Assembly (NCBI GenBank): GCA_020161355.1
Contig: JAIUOF010000004.1
Coordinates: 124,001-188,000 of the forward strand
Reading direction: 5' to 3'
DNA length: 64,000 nucleotides
DNA from: Bacteroidota bacterium
GTDB lineage: Bacteria > Bacteroidota > Bacteroidia > Cytophagales > Spirosomataceae
The translations under genes were made by a program, and so were the position numbers. Of the stretch, positions 1-8,439 are shown in pieces; positions within the stretch are counted from its first letter, which is position 1; the number at the start of each line of letters is the position of its first letter. The notes beneath the pieces are model-generated. The model ran no database searches and was not told the origin of the DNA. It was given only the letters and a program-made list of their open reading frames with translations.

Positions 1-43
1 TAAAAAAATATGTACATTTATCTGAAAATAAGCCATTTATATT

Positions 44-223
44 ATGAAAAACCAAAAATTAGTAATGCTTGCTGTGTTGTTGATAATTTCGATAGGCACA
101 TTTACAAGGATTACAGGCAATGAAAACATCAGAACGGTACAGTTTCTGTCGATTTTTGTGATTGGAGCCCTTACTTCGCTCCTGATCAGTGAAGTGGCCG
201 AGATGATTAAAGGGAAGAAATAA
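44..223 (+). CDS. Small two-helix membrane protein, 59 aa
   Basis: Open frame from ATG to TAA encoding 59 residues. Residues 6-20 (LVMLAVLLIISIGTF) and about 32-49 (VQFLSIFVIGALTSLL) are hydrophobic, separated by a short polar turn (RITGNENIR). The tail is charged (EMIKGKK). This is the layout of a small inner-membrane hairpin protein. It precedes the outer-membrane-type gene by about 65 nt on the same strand and may share its transcript. No family is recognised. The ATG follows an A/T-rich leader, as is usual for this phylum. The hydrophobic pattern and lack of overlap with a better frame make it more likely real than chance. Confidence 0.55.
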   Translation: MKNQKLVMLAVLLIISIGTFTRITGNENIRTVQFLSIFVIGALTSLLISEVAEMIKGKK

Positions 224-287
224 CGGGTTCTTTTTGTGGGTATGGGGTTTTTCTTTATTTTTGTTGATGATCCAAATTTCAATAATA

Positions 288-935
288 ATGAAAAGAATCC
301 TGCTTTTACTATTTCTGATTGCCAATCTCTCTTTTGCTCAAAATAAAAAAGGTCAAAACGAAATCGCCTTGCCGCTACATCCCTGGATAGCCTTGACCGG
401 AAGCTATTATGGTGAATTTGAGCATTTTAAATCTCCCGGGAGGTCAACAACATTTAGAATTGGGTATCAGGAGGACAATCTGGTTTTTATGTTGTGGTCA
501 AAGATGCAGTTTAAAGGCAACAGGGCTGATTATGGGCAAAGGTGGTATCTCAAAGGGGAGACCTCAAAAGTTTTTCGCTTTTTTGCCGGTGTCAATGGTA
601 CAATGGAGTACTCCAGATTGAGTCTGAGAGATGACGGATTCGGAATTCCACGCGACTCGATGCAAACAAAAGGCTTTAGCTTTGCTCCGGAAATAAATGC
701 CGGACTTAAAATTGTGGCATTTAAGCATTTTACTTTGACCGGCAGCCTGGGCATGAGGTATTATTTCAACACTATGAATACCGAAAAATTAACCAAAAAT
801 CCACGCTATTGGGCTTTTGATGACTGGGATAACATGCAACCTACCTGGCAGGAGAACCGAAGAGAAGTTGAGCTCAATCACTTCAGAAGAGGCCTCACTC
901 CTATTCCTTATCTACACTTGGGATGGGTGTTTTAG
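288..935 (+). CDS. Outer-membrane beta-barrel-like hypothetical protein, 215 aa
   Basis: The start is placed at the ATG opening MKRILLLLFLIANLSFAQ, a clear Sec signal peptide; an upstream in-frame ATG would bury that signal. The mature part alternates short amphipathic strands (TFRIGYQ, LVFMLWSKMQF, FFAGVNGTMEYSRL, FTLTGSLGMRYYF) and ends in an aromatic residue (HLGWVF), the usual signature of an outer-membrane beta-barrel recognised by BAM. At 215 residues it is about the size of an 8-stranded barrel. The specific function is not recognisable. It stands alone between a small membrane gene and the minus-strand PIN operon. Confidence 0.6.
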   Translation: MKRILLLLFLIANLSFAQNKKGQNEIALPLHPWIALTGSYYGEFEHFKSPGRSTTFRIGYQEDNLVFMLWSKMQFKGNRADYGQRWYLKGETSKVFRFFAGVNGTMEYSRLSLRDDGFGIPRDSMQTKGFSFAPEINAGLKIVAFKHFTLTGSLGMRYYFNTMNTEKLTKNPRYWAFDDWDNMQPTWQENRREVELNHFRRGLTPIPYLHLGWVF

Positions 936-1139
936 AAATAGGTATTTACCGCAAACTCGTATTGGTCGATGAAGATTTTTCTTACCAATTCTTTTATTTG
1001 TAGCTCAAAACATTGTAAAATGAAGCTCATTTTTTGATATTTTGAGCTTGAAATGGAGATTTTTTGAGCTTGAATTGGGTTGTGGCTCAGATTTCGAGAA
1101 TATATTTTAATAATCTGGGAGACTGTAATTCAGCCTATG
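936..1139. other. Intergenic spacer with repeated AAGCTCA/TGAGCTT words
   Basis: A 204-bp gap between the ends of two convergent genes. It holds one AAGCTCA (1023-1029) and two TGAGCTT copies (1043-1049 and 1065-1071), the latter inside a repeated TTTTGAGCTTGAA context. The first word can pair with either of the others, so alternative hairpins are possible. No T-tract makes a convincing terminator and no gene is seen. Confidence 0.35.
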
Positions 1140-3098
1140 CTATTTTTCTACCTTCCATGGATCGCCATCTACATTATTGTAGAAAGAAATAAGTAATTCT
1201 TTTAATGATTCCCCTTCTAGATCCTTCAATGGAGACCTTTCTATCCTATAGTTAATATATTTTAACCAAAATTTATTGATAAGTTTAAATTTTGATGAAA
1301 ACACAAATTTGATGACTTCAAAAATAATAAAAATTAACAAAGATATCCACCAATCTAAATCTGTCAGAGTTTTTATAAATAATACTATCAATGGAATAAG
1401 TAAAAACATAAATAAAAAGTCCAGCCATTTAATGTGTTTTTTTGTTTCATAATACAAATTAGAAGCTTGCTCTTCAATTGTTTGCTCTAAACTTTTAATT
1501 CTCTCCCCCAAATTATCAACTTCTTTTAATTTCTTGTTTAAAACATAGTCAATGATTTGATTAGTGGTTTTAGGTATTTCATCAAATTCAACTATGGATT
1601 CTTTTTCAAACTTGGTATCAAGACACGATTTAATCAAATCCTCTATCTCATCATTATTTATTCCCTTTTCAACTAATCTTTTATGAAAATCAAGTACATC
1701 CTTTCCATTGAAACTAAAATTGGAAGTTCTTTTTTTAATGAATTTAATAAATAATTCATAATCAGATTGATTAGGACTCTCTGAAAGATTATGATGTAAA
1801 ATAAATAATTGTGAAGGTAGAATTGTTTCTGGAATAAATATATTGCCATCTATACTTAATACCTTATTTAAACTTCTATCAGTAGTTAAATAAAATGATT
1901 TTACATCTGAATAATTAATATTGTTCTGCCCTCTCAATTCCCTTACCTGTAATACGTTGTAAGCATCAATTTTTGCTGCAGCTAATGAATACTTAGTAGA
2001 ATTTTTTAGATCTTTTTTACTTTTGAAAATATAATTTGCAAAGGAATCAATCTTTTTTTCTGATAGTATCTTCTCCTTCGGAACTTGTTTAAAGCCGATT
2101 TCTTTCTCAAGAATCCTTAATCTGCCTTTTAAAAAATGTTCATAATCATCTGGCGAGTCAACAATTTTGGCTTTTTTTAAACTTGCATAATGTGTTATGA
2201 AATCCCCATCAAATAAACTAGGGTTCTCTAAATACAAGTTTCCTAGTGCTTCAATTCCACCATTTTGTTTCCATTTTGCCTTTAAATAGTTTACAATTTG
2301 AGTCAACTTATTCCTTAATTCCTTATAAGTGAAAGTAGTATATTGTAAAGAGATTCCTCTCGAAATACACTCCTTCAGTAGGGAAATGAGAGATTCCTGT
2401 CGTTCTTGTCCACCTACACCTAATAATCTAAAAATTATGTTTGTATCCAATAAATATGTTTTATTATTAAATATCCGAGTATTAAAACTCGCAACCCCTT
2501 TTCCTGATGTAAGAATTGCAAACTCAACAGCTTTTTGAAAAACAGCATACAGGACTTTATTTTTATCGGAATTTTGATATTCCAAAAATTCATTAAATAT
2601 TAAAATATCTTCTTTTTTATATTCTTGGAAGGACTCAATTTGTTGGTTAATAATTTCAATTATTTTCTCAGAAGAAAAAGTGTTTATATTTTCTGAAACG
2701 ACACAAAAAAGTAATGATATGATTGAGTCAAACTTTGAGTCTTCATATCCTTTTGCGTGCAAAAATTCTTTGATATAATATTCAATACTTTTAGTTGAAA
2801 TTGTATCTCTGACTTGTATAAATAAATTATCTGTTAGTTTTATATGTATATTAATCTCTTCAAGAACATCTATTTCAAAAAATTTAGAAGATTTATTAAT
2901 CAAACTCTTGAGATAATCAAAATCAATTTTTAAACCAATAAATTCGACTAAATATTTATAAATGTCTTCTAGTGAAACCAGTTGGTTTTGATTTTCAATT
3001 TGATGTTCGCTTATTAAAGAAATAATTATCTTATTAAATGAATTTGAACCATGGTCATTTATTAAGCAATTGACTCTAAACAAGTTAAATTTATTCAT
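1140..3098 (-). CDS. Large PIN-domain protein with C-terminal membrane anchor, 652 aa
   Basis: A PIN-fold nuclease core lies at about residues 213-420. The candidate metal-binding acids are D218 (LLDTN), E260 (TYKEL), D388 (KIDAYN) and D407 (TTDRSL), in the order expected for PIN ribonucleases. Residues 1-210 form a helical, unrecognised N-terminal region. A predicted coiled coil (about 518-553) leads into two membrane segments (about 559-577 and 583-600) and a charged tail. At 652 residues it is four to five times longer than a toxin-type PIN protein. The ATG lies 3 nt after the stop of the small PIN gene, so the two are almost certainly co-transcribed with the XRE/ImmA gene. The coding DNA is visibly more AT-rich than the flanking genes, which suggests horizontal acquisition. 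A membrane-tethered RNase effector is an inference; a non-catalytic role cannot be excluded. Confidence 0.7.
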   Translation of the reverse strand: MNKFNLFRVNCLINDHGSNSFNKIIISLISEHQIENQNQLVSLEDIYKYLVEFIGLKIDFDYLKSLINKSSKFFEIDVLEEINIHIKLTDNLFIQVRDTISTKSIEYYIKEFLHAKGYEDSKFDSIISLLFCVVSENINTFSSEKIIEIINQQIESFQEYKKEDILIFNEFLEYQNSDKNKVLYAVFQKAVEFAILTSGKGVASFNTRIFNNKTYLLDTNIIFRLLGVGGQERQESLISLLKECISRGISLQYTTFTYKELRNKLTQIVNYLKAKWKQNGGIEALGNLYLENPSLFDGDFITHYASLKKAKIVDSPDDYEHFLKGRLRILEKEIGFKQVPKEKILSEKKIDSFANYIFKSKKDLKNSTKYSLAAAKIDAYNVLQVRELRGQNNINYSDVKSFYLTTDRSLNKVLSIDGNIFIPETILPSQLFILHHNLSESPNQSDYELFIKFIKKRTSNFSFNGKDVLDFHKRLVEKGINNDEIEDLIKSCLDTKFEKESIVEFDEIPKTTNQIIDYVLNKKLKEVDNLGERIKSLEQTIEEQASNLYYETKKHIKWLDFLFMFLLIPLIVLFIKTLTDLDWWISLLIFIIFEVIKFVFSSKFKLINKFWLKYINYRIERSPLKDLEGESLKELLISFYNNVDGDPWKVEK

Positions 3099-3101
3099 AA
3101 A

Positions 3102-3623
3102 TTAGATTTTTAATTTTTCAAATAACTTCTCACACTCCCTAAAAGGCAACCACAAATTCCCTTTCATCAATTTTTCTAATTTTTGGACGGCCATTTGCTT
3201 TTCCAAAAAATTATTCTTCACTAACTCCTCAAATACCCACAAAACCCCATGTACTTCATAACCTGCCTTTTCAGCTTCCTTTCTAAGTCTATTATCGCCG
3301 GTCAAAATCATAAAATCTTCCAGCTCTTTGGCATAAAAATATATAGATAAGTCCTGTACTGAGAGTCTTTTTGTTTGAACTGGCAAACTCTGAAAGGTTT
3401 CAATTTCTTCAATACTTATCTCTCTAATTTTTAGCTTCCCGGAATTGATATACTGCTGTAAAACAATTTGTTGGTCTTGATTTAGCTCTCCAATTATCAA
3501 TGAGGTGGTATGAAACTCAAGGTTCAATAGGAAGAAACTATCTATCAAATCTATTTCGAATAAATCGATGAACAGATTGGCGTCGTTTATGGCAATTCGA
3601 TATGTTGTGTGGGCTGGCGTCAT
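3102..3623 (-). CDS. PIN-domain ribonuclease (toxin-like), 173 aa
   Basis: A compact PIN domain. Its acidic residues are D14 (INDANLFID), E46 (IIGELN), D91 (SVQDLS) and D110 (LTGDNRL), the standard four-acid PIN site for Mg-dependent RNA cleavage. The C-terminal part (about residues 115-173) is helical, with the VLWVFEEL segment common in DUF3368-like PIN proteins. Its ATG shares one base with the TAA stop of the upstream XRE/ImmA gene (TAATG), so translation is probably coupled. XRE plus ImmA-type (COG2856) proteins encoded directly before PIN proteins are a known toxin-antitoxin-like arrangement. By that analogy the regulator is the antitoxin or sensor and this gene is the effector; neither activity is shown here. 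Confidence 0.75.
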   Translation of the reverse strand: MTPAHTTYRIAINDANLFIDLFEIDLIDSFFLLNLEFHTTSLIIGELNQDQQIVLQQYINSGKLKIREISIEEIETFQSLPVQTKRLSVQDLSIYFYAKELEDFMILTGDNRLRKEAEKAGYEVHGVLWVFEELVKNNFLEKQMAVQKLEKLMKGNLWLPFRECEKLFEKLKI

Positions 3624-4678
3624 TAATGGTTTCCGGTTAATGTTCGTCTAAAATCCCCTAAACTCTGCCCGGCCAAACTAGCCGCTTTACTTAAGGATAC
3701 TACTTCTTCTATGGCTGCCCGATAAACCAAGCCGGAAAAGCGAATGGCTTTTTCTACTCCTGCGTATTGCCCGGGTTCTTTGGTGCGATAGCCCATTTTG
3801 GTCATCCAAATCATGAAACCTTTGTAGGTAGCGTCATTGATGATTTCCAGGTTTCTGAGCCGCATCAATATGGCTTGTATCGAGAGTCCATAGTATTCTT
3901 TTTGCTGCTTTAGCTCGGCAAATGCTACTTTCTTCCTTTTTTCAGAAAACACTTCAATCACACTTTGCCTTGGAAACAAAAACGCTCCGGCAAAGCTGTG
4001 ACAGGTTTTTTCTTCGTCAAGGTTTTCGTCAATTTGCAGCACAATATGGGCTAACTCATGCACTGCAGTGAAGCGTTTGCGACAGGCATCGTCGTTTTTA
4101 TTGAGCACAATTACTAGCTCCTCATTGGCCTCGGCACTAAATCCTTGAAAGGCGTCCGAAGCATCAATTTCTATCACTTTCAGGCCTTTTTCTTCCAGCA
4201 TTTCTATTACGCTTGGTATGGGTTTTACACCAAGCTCCCAATTATGTCTGAGACTTTCAGCCGCTTTTTCAATATCCTCCTGATTGGTGATATAAGTACC
4301 AGCTATGGGATTCTGAAACCTTAAAACGGTGTCGGTTAGAGATTCCACTTCAAAATACCGCTCCAGTTTGTCTTTGGCGGTTTCTTGAATGGCGGCCTCT
4401 TCGGTTTTGGTAAGTTTTACTTTTTTTCGGTAGGCGAGTTTTTCAAAAGTCAAGGTTTTGGGCCTAAAAAAATAGTCGAGACTTACTTTTAAGGCATTGG
4501 CAATGTTCTGCAAGGTGCCGGCTTCGGGTCTGGACTTACCCTGCTCAAACTGATGCAAGGCCTGCTTGCTGATGCTATTATCCATATTGTCAGCCAATTG
4601 CTGCAAAGACAGTCCGGCCATGCGTCTGGCACTGGCGAGGCGTTCGGCGAAATCTAAGTTTTGATTAATTGCTGACAT
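3623..4678 (-). CDS. XRE-family regulator with ImmA/IrrE zinc-protease domain, 351 aa
   Basis: The N-terminal helix-turn-helix (about residues 10-65, ERLASARRMAGLSLQQLADN... SKQALHQFEQGKSRP) is followed by an ImmA/IrrE-type (DUF955, COG2856) metallopeptidase region. This has HELAH at residues 207-211 and a downstream acidic-helix segment (DEEKTCHSFAGAFLFPR) supplying the expected third zinc ligand. In relatives such as ImmA, the protease cleaves a cognate repressor. The start is set at the ATG at 4678; a TTG seven codons upstream is also in frame but falls in the operator. The gene heads the operon with two PIN proteins. An inverted repeat immediately upstream (4690-4730) suggests autoregulation by the helix-turn-helix. 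Confidence 0.85.
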   Translation of the reverse strand: MSAINQNLDFAERLASARRMAGLSLQQLADNMDNSISKQALHQFEQGKSRPEAGTLQNIANALKVSLDYFFRPKTLTFEKLAYRKKVKLTKTEEAAIQETAKDKLERYFEVESLTDTVLRFQNPIAGTYITNQEDIEKAAESLRHNWELGVKPIPSVIEMLEEKGLKVIEIDASDAFQGFSAEANEELVIVLNKNDDACRKRFTAVHELAHIVLQIDENLDEEKTCHSFAGAFLFPRQSVIEVFSEKRKKVAFAELKQQKEYYGLSIQAILMRLRNLEIINDATYKGFMIWMTKMGYRTKEPGQYAGVEKAIRFSGLVYRAAIEEVVSLSKAASLAGQSLGDFRRTLTGNH

Positions 4679-4689
4679 TGATTTTTGTT

Positions 4690-4730
4690 TACTTGACAAA
4701 AATGGGTATTTTTATTTTAAATGTCAAGTA
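4690..4730 (-). promoter_or_regulatory. Inverted-repeat operator upstream of the XRE/PIN operon
   Basis: TACTTGACA (4690-4698) and TGTCAAGTA (4722-4730) are exact reverse complements, 9 bp each. Their centres are 32 bp apart, about three helical turns. They sit 12 nt upstream of the XRE/ImmA ATG. A two-half-site dyad at this place is what a dimeric XRE repressor would bind. The assignment to that protein is inference. Confidence 0.6.
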
Positions 4731-4757
4731 GTAATTGTAAATTGTATGATTGAAGTT

Positions 4758-5906
4758 TTATTCTCCTTCAAAATACTCCTGATAATTCAATATCTCGAAA
4801 CCATTGGGACCAGTCATGGTTTTTCCGTCGTAAAGGATATTTTTGGAGGTAATATTCAGTCCTTCGATTTTTGATATTTGCTCTATACTTTTCTTAAAAC
4901 CAGGCTGATAGGTGGCCGCCGACTTTATTTCAAATGCAGCTATTTCGTTTCGGTTAACCGCAAGATAATCAACCTCCAGACCGTTGTTGTCCCTAAAAAA
5001 GTAACCGTTGTGGTCAAGGCCTGCGTTGTATCTTTTTTTCAAAAACTCAGCCACAATCATGTTTTCAAAAAGAACTCCTTTTAGTGGATCTCGCCCGATT
5101 TGCGACACCTCTTCTATACCCAAAAGATAGGCCGCCAGACCTACGTCATAAAAATATAGCTTGGAGCTTTTTACCAGTCGCTTGTTGATATTGGCATGGA
5201 AAGGCTGCAGTCTGAAACAAATAAATGAGGCCTCCAATACCGAAAACCACGACTGCAATGTATTTACACTCACGCCTACATCATTGCTTAGCGAAGAAAA
5301 ATTAAGCAAACTGCCCACTCTGCCAGCACATAGCCTTACAAATTTTTCAAACAAAGCGAGGTCACCAATATTCAAAATCTGTCTGACATCTTTTTGAAGA
5401 TAAGTTTCGAAGTAAGATCGGTAAGTGATGGTGGCATTTTGTCCACGATCATAAATAGCCGGATAAAATCCTTTGTATATCTGCTGGTCGGTGTAGTGGT
5501 TAACACCTGCTTTATTCAGCTCATTCAGGCTCAGTGGAAGCAATTTAAATATGGCAGTTCTTCCTGCGAGCGATTGGGAAATTTTGGCGTTAAGGTCGTG
5601 TTGGTTACTTCCGGTAATGATTACTTTGTTTTTGCCTCCGTCAAGATACGTTTGGATATATGAGAACAAGTCGGGCACCCTTTGTGCTTCGTCTATAATG
5701 AGATTTTGGTTTTTCGCAAACAATGACCTGGGGTCCTCCACGGCTATCATTCTTTCGTCCGGATTTTCCAGATTGAAATAGGCGAAGTCAGGAAATAGTT
5801 TTTTCACCAAGGTTGTTTTGCCAGATTGCCGTGGACCAATTAATGTGATTGAAGGAAAACTCTTTAAATTTTCCAGCAAAGTTTTCTCAAGTTCTCTATG
5901 TATCAT
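4758..5906 (-). CDS. AAA-family ATPase with DUF4143 domain, 382 aa
   Basis: An AAA_14-type P-loop ATPase: Walker A GPRQSGKTT near the N-terminus, the sensor-like NLENPDER segment, Walker B LIIDEAQRVP and the ITGSNQ motif. The C-terminal DUF4143 region contains a PD-(D/E)xK-like pair (GLEVDYLA ... AFEIKSA), so a DNA-processing or degenerate nuclease role is possible. The chosen start, MIHRELEK, aligns with MIQRSIYS of the paralogue at 16.2-17.4 kb; an ATG three codons earlier is also possible. These ATPases are abundant and mobile in Bacteroidota, and the cellular role is unknown. It follows the XRE/PIN operon on the same strand, upstream of the operator, and appears to be transcribed separately. 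Confidence 0.8.
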   Translation of the reverse strand: MIHRELEKTLLENLKSFPSITLIGPRQSGKTTLVKKLFPDFAYFNLENPDERMIAVEDPRSLFAKNQNLIIDEAQRVPDLFSYIQTYLDGGKNKVIITGSNQHDLNAKISQSLAGRTAIFKLLPLSLNELNKAGVNHYTDQQIYKGFYPAIYDRGQNATITYRSYFETYLQKDVRQILNIGDLALFEKFVRLCAGRVGSLLNFSSLSNDVGVSVNTLQSWFSVLEASFICFRLQPFHANINKRLVKSSKLYFYDVGLAAYLLGIEEVSQIGRDPLKGVLFENMIVAEFLKKRYNAGLDHNGYFFRDNNGLEVDYLAVNRNEIAAFEIKSAATYQPGFKKSIEQISKIEGLNITSKNILYDGKTMTGPNGFEILNYQEYFEGE

Positions 5907-6146
5907 TTTATACATTTTTGAAGTACAACTTCAAATTTACATAAAAATAAGATATATTTTAAATTTTTCTATGTTTATTTTAATCAAATATATTGTTTTC
6001 ATTAAACTCATCACTCTAATTTTTCTTCTTTTGAATAAATAACAATAAAACAAAATGGGAAAACTTTTATGTAAAACAAGAGGGTTTTTAGAAACTCATT
6101 CCTTTCCCAAAACAAATCCCTAATTTTACAAAAAAAAAAACGCCTT

Positions 6147-8318
6147 TTGAAAGACCTCCTGCTCATTACGCCGCCATTTACCCAGCTCAATACGCCTTAT
6201 CCGGCGACGGCCTATTTAAAGGGGTTTTTGAATACCAGGCGTATTGCGGCGTTTCAGATGGATTTGGGCATTGAGGTTATTTTAGAGCTGTTTTCTAAGG
6301 CTGGCTTGGCTTCCATTTTTGAGAAGGCCGGTTTGGAAGGTGTTTCAGAAAATTCACAAAGGATTTTCGGCTTAAAGCAAGATTATATTCACACCATCGA
6401 AGAGGTAATTGCCTTTTTACAAGGGCATAAGCCCACCTTGGCCCGGCAGATTTGTAGTGGAAATTTCCTGCCTCAGGCATCAAGATTTTCACAGGAAAAT
6501 GACCTGGAGTGGGCCTTTGGCAACATGGGCATGCAAGACAAAGCCAAGCATCTTGCCACCCTGTATCTCGAAGATTTATCTGATTTTATTGTAGAATGTC
6601 TTGACGAAAACTTTGGCTTTAGTCGCTACGCAGAACGGCTGGGTAGAAGTGCCAATTCGTTTGATGAGTTGTACAACCATCTCCAAAAAACACCGACTTT
6701 TATTGACAACATCACACTCAAGGTTTTAAGCCCAAAAATAGCGGAAATCCAGCCCAAATTAGTTTGTTTTTCAGTGCCTTTTCCGGGCAATTTGTACAGT
6801 GCTTTTCGTTGTGCAGGCTTTATCAAAGAGTATTTCCCTGAAATAAAAATCGCCATGGGGGGAGGGTTTGCCAATACTGAGCTGCGAAGTGTAAAAGATT
6901 TTCGGGTTTTTGAGTATTTTGATTTCATCACGCTCGACGATGGCGAACTTCCTATTGAGTTATTGGCCAATCATGTTTTGGGGAAAAATGTAAGTTGTGA
7001 GTTTAAACGCACTTTTTGCCTTCAAAATGGAGAAGTGAAGTTTATTAATAATTCCATCAAAAAAGACTACAAACACAGCGAAGTAGGCACGCCTGACTAT
7101 TCTGATTTGGCTCTGGACAGATACATTTCTGTGATTGAGTTGGCCAATCCGATGCACAGTCTTTGGTCTGATGGCCGCTGGAACAAGCTCACCATGGCAC
7201 ATGGCTGTTATTGGGGTAAATGTACTTTTTGTGATATTTCGCTCGATTATATTAAATTGTACGAACCCATTGCCGCCAAAATTTTGGTGGACAGAATGGA
7301 ACAGATGATAGCCCAAACCGGCGAAAACGGTTTTCATTTTGTAGACGAAGCCGCCCCGCCTGCACTCATGCGAGAAGTGGCCCTGGAGATATTGAGGCGT
7401 GGACTGGTGGTGACCTGGTGGACTAACATACGGTTCGAAAAAAGCTTTACCGCTGACCTTTGTATTTTACTCAAATCCTCGGGCTGCATAGCGGTTTCGG
7501 GAGGGCTGGAGGTAGCTTCTGACCGACTTTTGGCATTGATAGACAAGGGCGTAACAGTAGCCCAGGTGGCTCAGGTAAACCGCAACTTTGTGGAGTCGGG
7601 CATCATGGTACATGCGTATCTGATGTACGGCTACCCTACCCAAACGGTTCAAGAAACCATTGACAGCCTTGAAATGGTGCGGCAGATGTTCGAGTTAGGT
7701 ATTATGCACTCAGGTTTTTGGCATCAATTTGCTCTTACTGCCCATAGCCCAGTTGGTTTAAATCCTGAGAAGTTTGGTATAATACCTGATTTCAAAGACA
7801 TAACGTTTGCCGATAACGACATCCAGTTCAAAGATTCAACGGGTATCGACCATGAAAATTTTAGCTTTGGCCTGAAGAAATCACTTTACAATTACATGCA
7901 CGGCCTTTGTTTTGAATATCCGTTGCAGGAATGGTTTGATTTTAAGATACCCAAAACCAAAATACGACCAGATTTCATAGCCGAATGTCTTGAAGAGCAA
8001 GATAATAGCTTCATAAAACCGAATGCCAAGATCGTGTGGATTGGAAACCAACCCATTGTAGAAGAAATCAAAACTAAAAAAGGGTCGGCAGTGCAACTGA
8101 CTTTCCATGAAAAAATGGAGACTTTTAGCATAAATATTGAAAAAGAAAAAGGGGAGTGGTTTTTGGAAAAATTAAAATTGATGGATGTGCGGTACGCTAA
8201 AACCATCACTTTCAATGAATTAAAAACTTCTTTCGAAAATAAATTTGAGCACTTTGAGCTTTTTTGGTACTCCAAACCCATCAACGAAATGCGGGAACAA
8301 GGACTTTTGGTTTTGTAA
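6147..8318 (+). CDS. B12-binding domain radical SAM protein, 723 aa
   Basis: The frame opens with a TTG codon whose second residue leads straight into LLLITPPF, the first strand expected of the cobalamin-binding fold, so this start is kept although no ATG is available. Residues of about 190-275 (KLVCFSVPFPGN ... AMGGGFANTE ... LDDGELPIE) look like the B12-binding region. The radical SAM cluster cysteines are C354, C359 and C362 (CYWGKCTFC), a CX4CX2C spacing in place of the common CX3CX2C. A TIM-barrel-like SAM domain follows (FVDEAAPP, WWTNIRFE, SGGLEVASDRLL, YGYPTQT). Such enzymes carry out methylations or rearrangements; the substrate is not recognisable. It stands alone between the DUF4143 ATPase and the large secreted protein. 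Confidence 0.85.
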   Translation: MKDLLLITPPFTQLNTPYPATAYLKGFLNTRRIAAFQMDLGIEVILELFSKAGLASIFEKAGLEGVSENSQRIFGLKQDYIHTIEEVIAFLQGHKPTLARQICSGNFLPQASRFSQENDLEWAFGNMGMQDKAKHLATLYLEDLSDFIVECLDENFGFSRYAERLGRSANSFDELYNHLQKTPTFIDNITLKVLSPKIAEIQPKLVCFSVPFPGNLYSAFRCAGFIKEYFPEIKIAMGGGFANTELRSVKDFRVFEYFDFITLDDGELPIELLANHVLGKNVSCEFKRTFCLQNGEVKFINNSIKKDYKHSEVGTPDYSDLALDRYISVIELANPMHSLWSDGRWNKLTMAHGCYWGKCTFCDISLDYIKLYEPIAAKILVDRMEQMIAQTGENGFHFVDEAAPPALMREVALEILRRGLVVTWWTNIRFEKSFTADLCILLKSSGCIAVSGGLEVASDRLLALIDKGVTVAQVAQVNRNFVESGIMVHAYLMYGYPTQTVQETIDSLEMVRQMFELGIMHSGFWHQFALTAHSPVGLNPEKFGIIPDFKDITFADNDIQFKDSTGIDHENFSFGLKKSLYNYMHGLCFEYPLQEWFDFKIPKTKIRPDFIAECLEEQDNSFIKPNAKIVWIGNQPIVEEIKTKKGSAVQLTFHEKMETFSINIEKEKGEWFLEKLKLMDVRYAKTITFNELKTSFENKFEHFELFWYSKPINEMREQGLLVL

Positions 8319-8397
8319 TTCCAGGAATTTTGAAAATATATTACTTGACTTAGGGCTAAAAATTCAAAAACCTAATTTATATAATTTATCTATTGTG

Positions 8398-8405
8398 TAG
8401 ATTTG
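8398..8405 (+). promoter_or_regulatory. Possible -7 promoter box
   Basis: TAGATTTG matches the Bacteroidota TAnnTTTG -7 consensus, 35 nt upstream of the ATG of the large secreted protein. No good TTTG -33 box is seen at the expected distance, so the call rests on one half of the promoter. Confidence 0.3.
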
Positions 8406-8439
8406 TAAACAAAAACCACTTTTATATCCCAAATACTTC

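Noticed and set aside
5818..6042. 74-residue plus-strand frame next to the ATPase gene
   Set aside because: Mostly antisense to the ATPase start and a low-complexity AT stretch; no leader or family signal.
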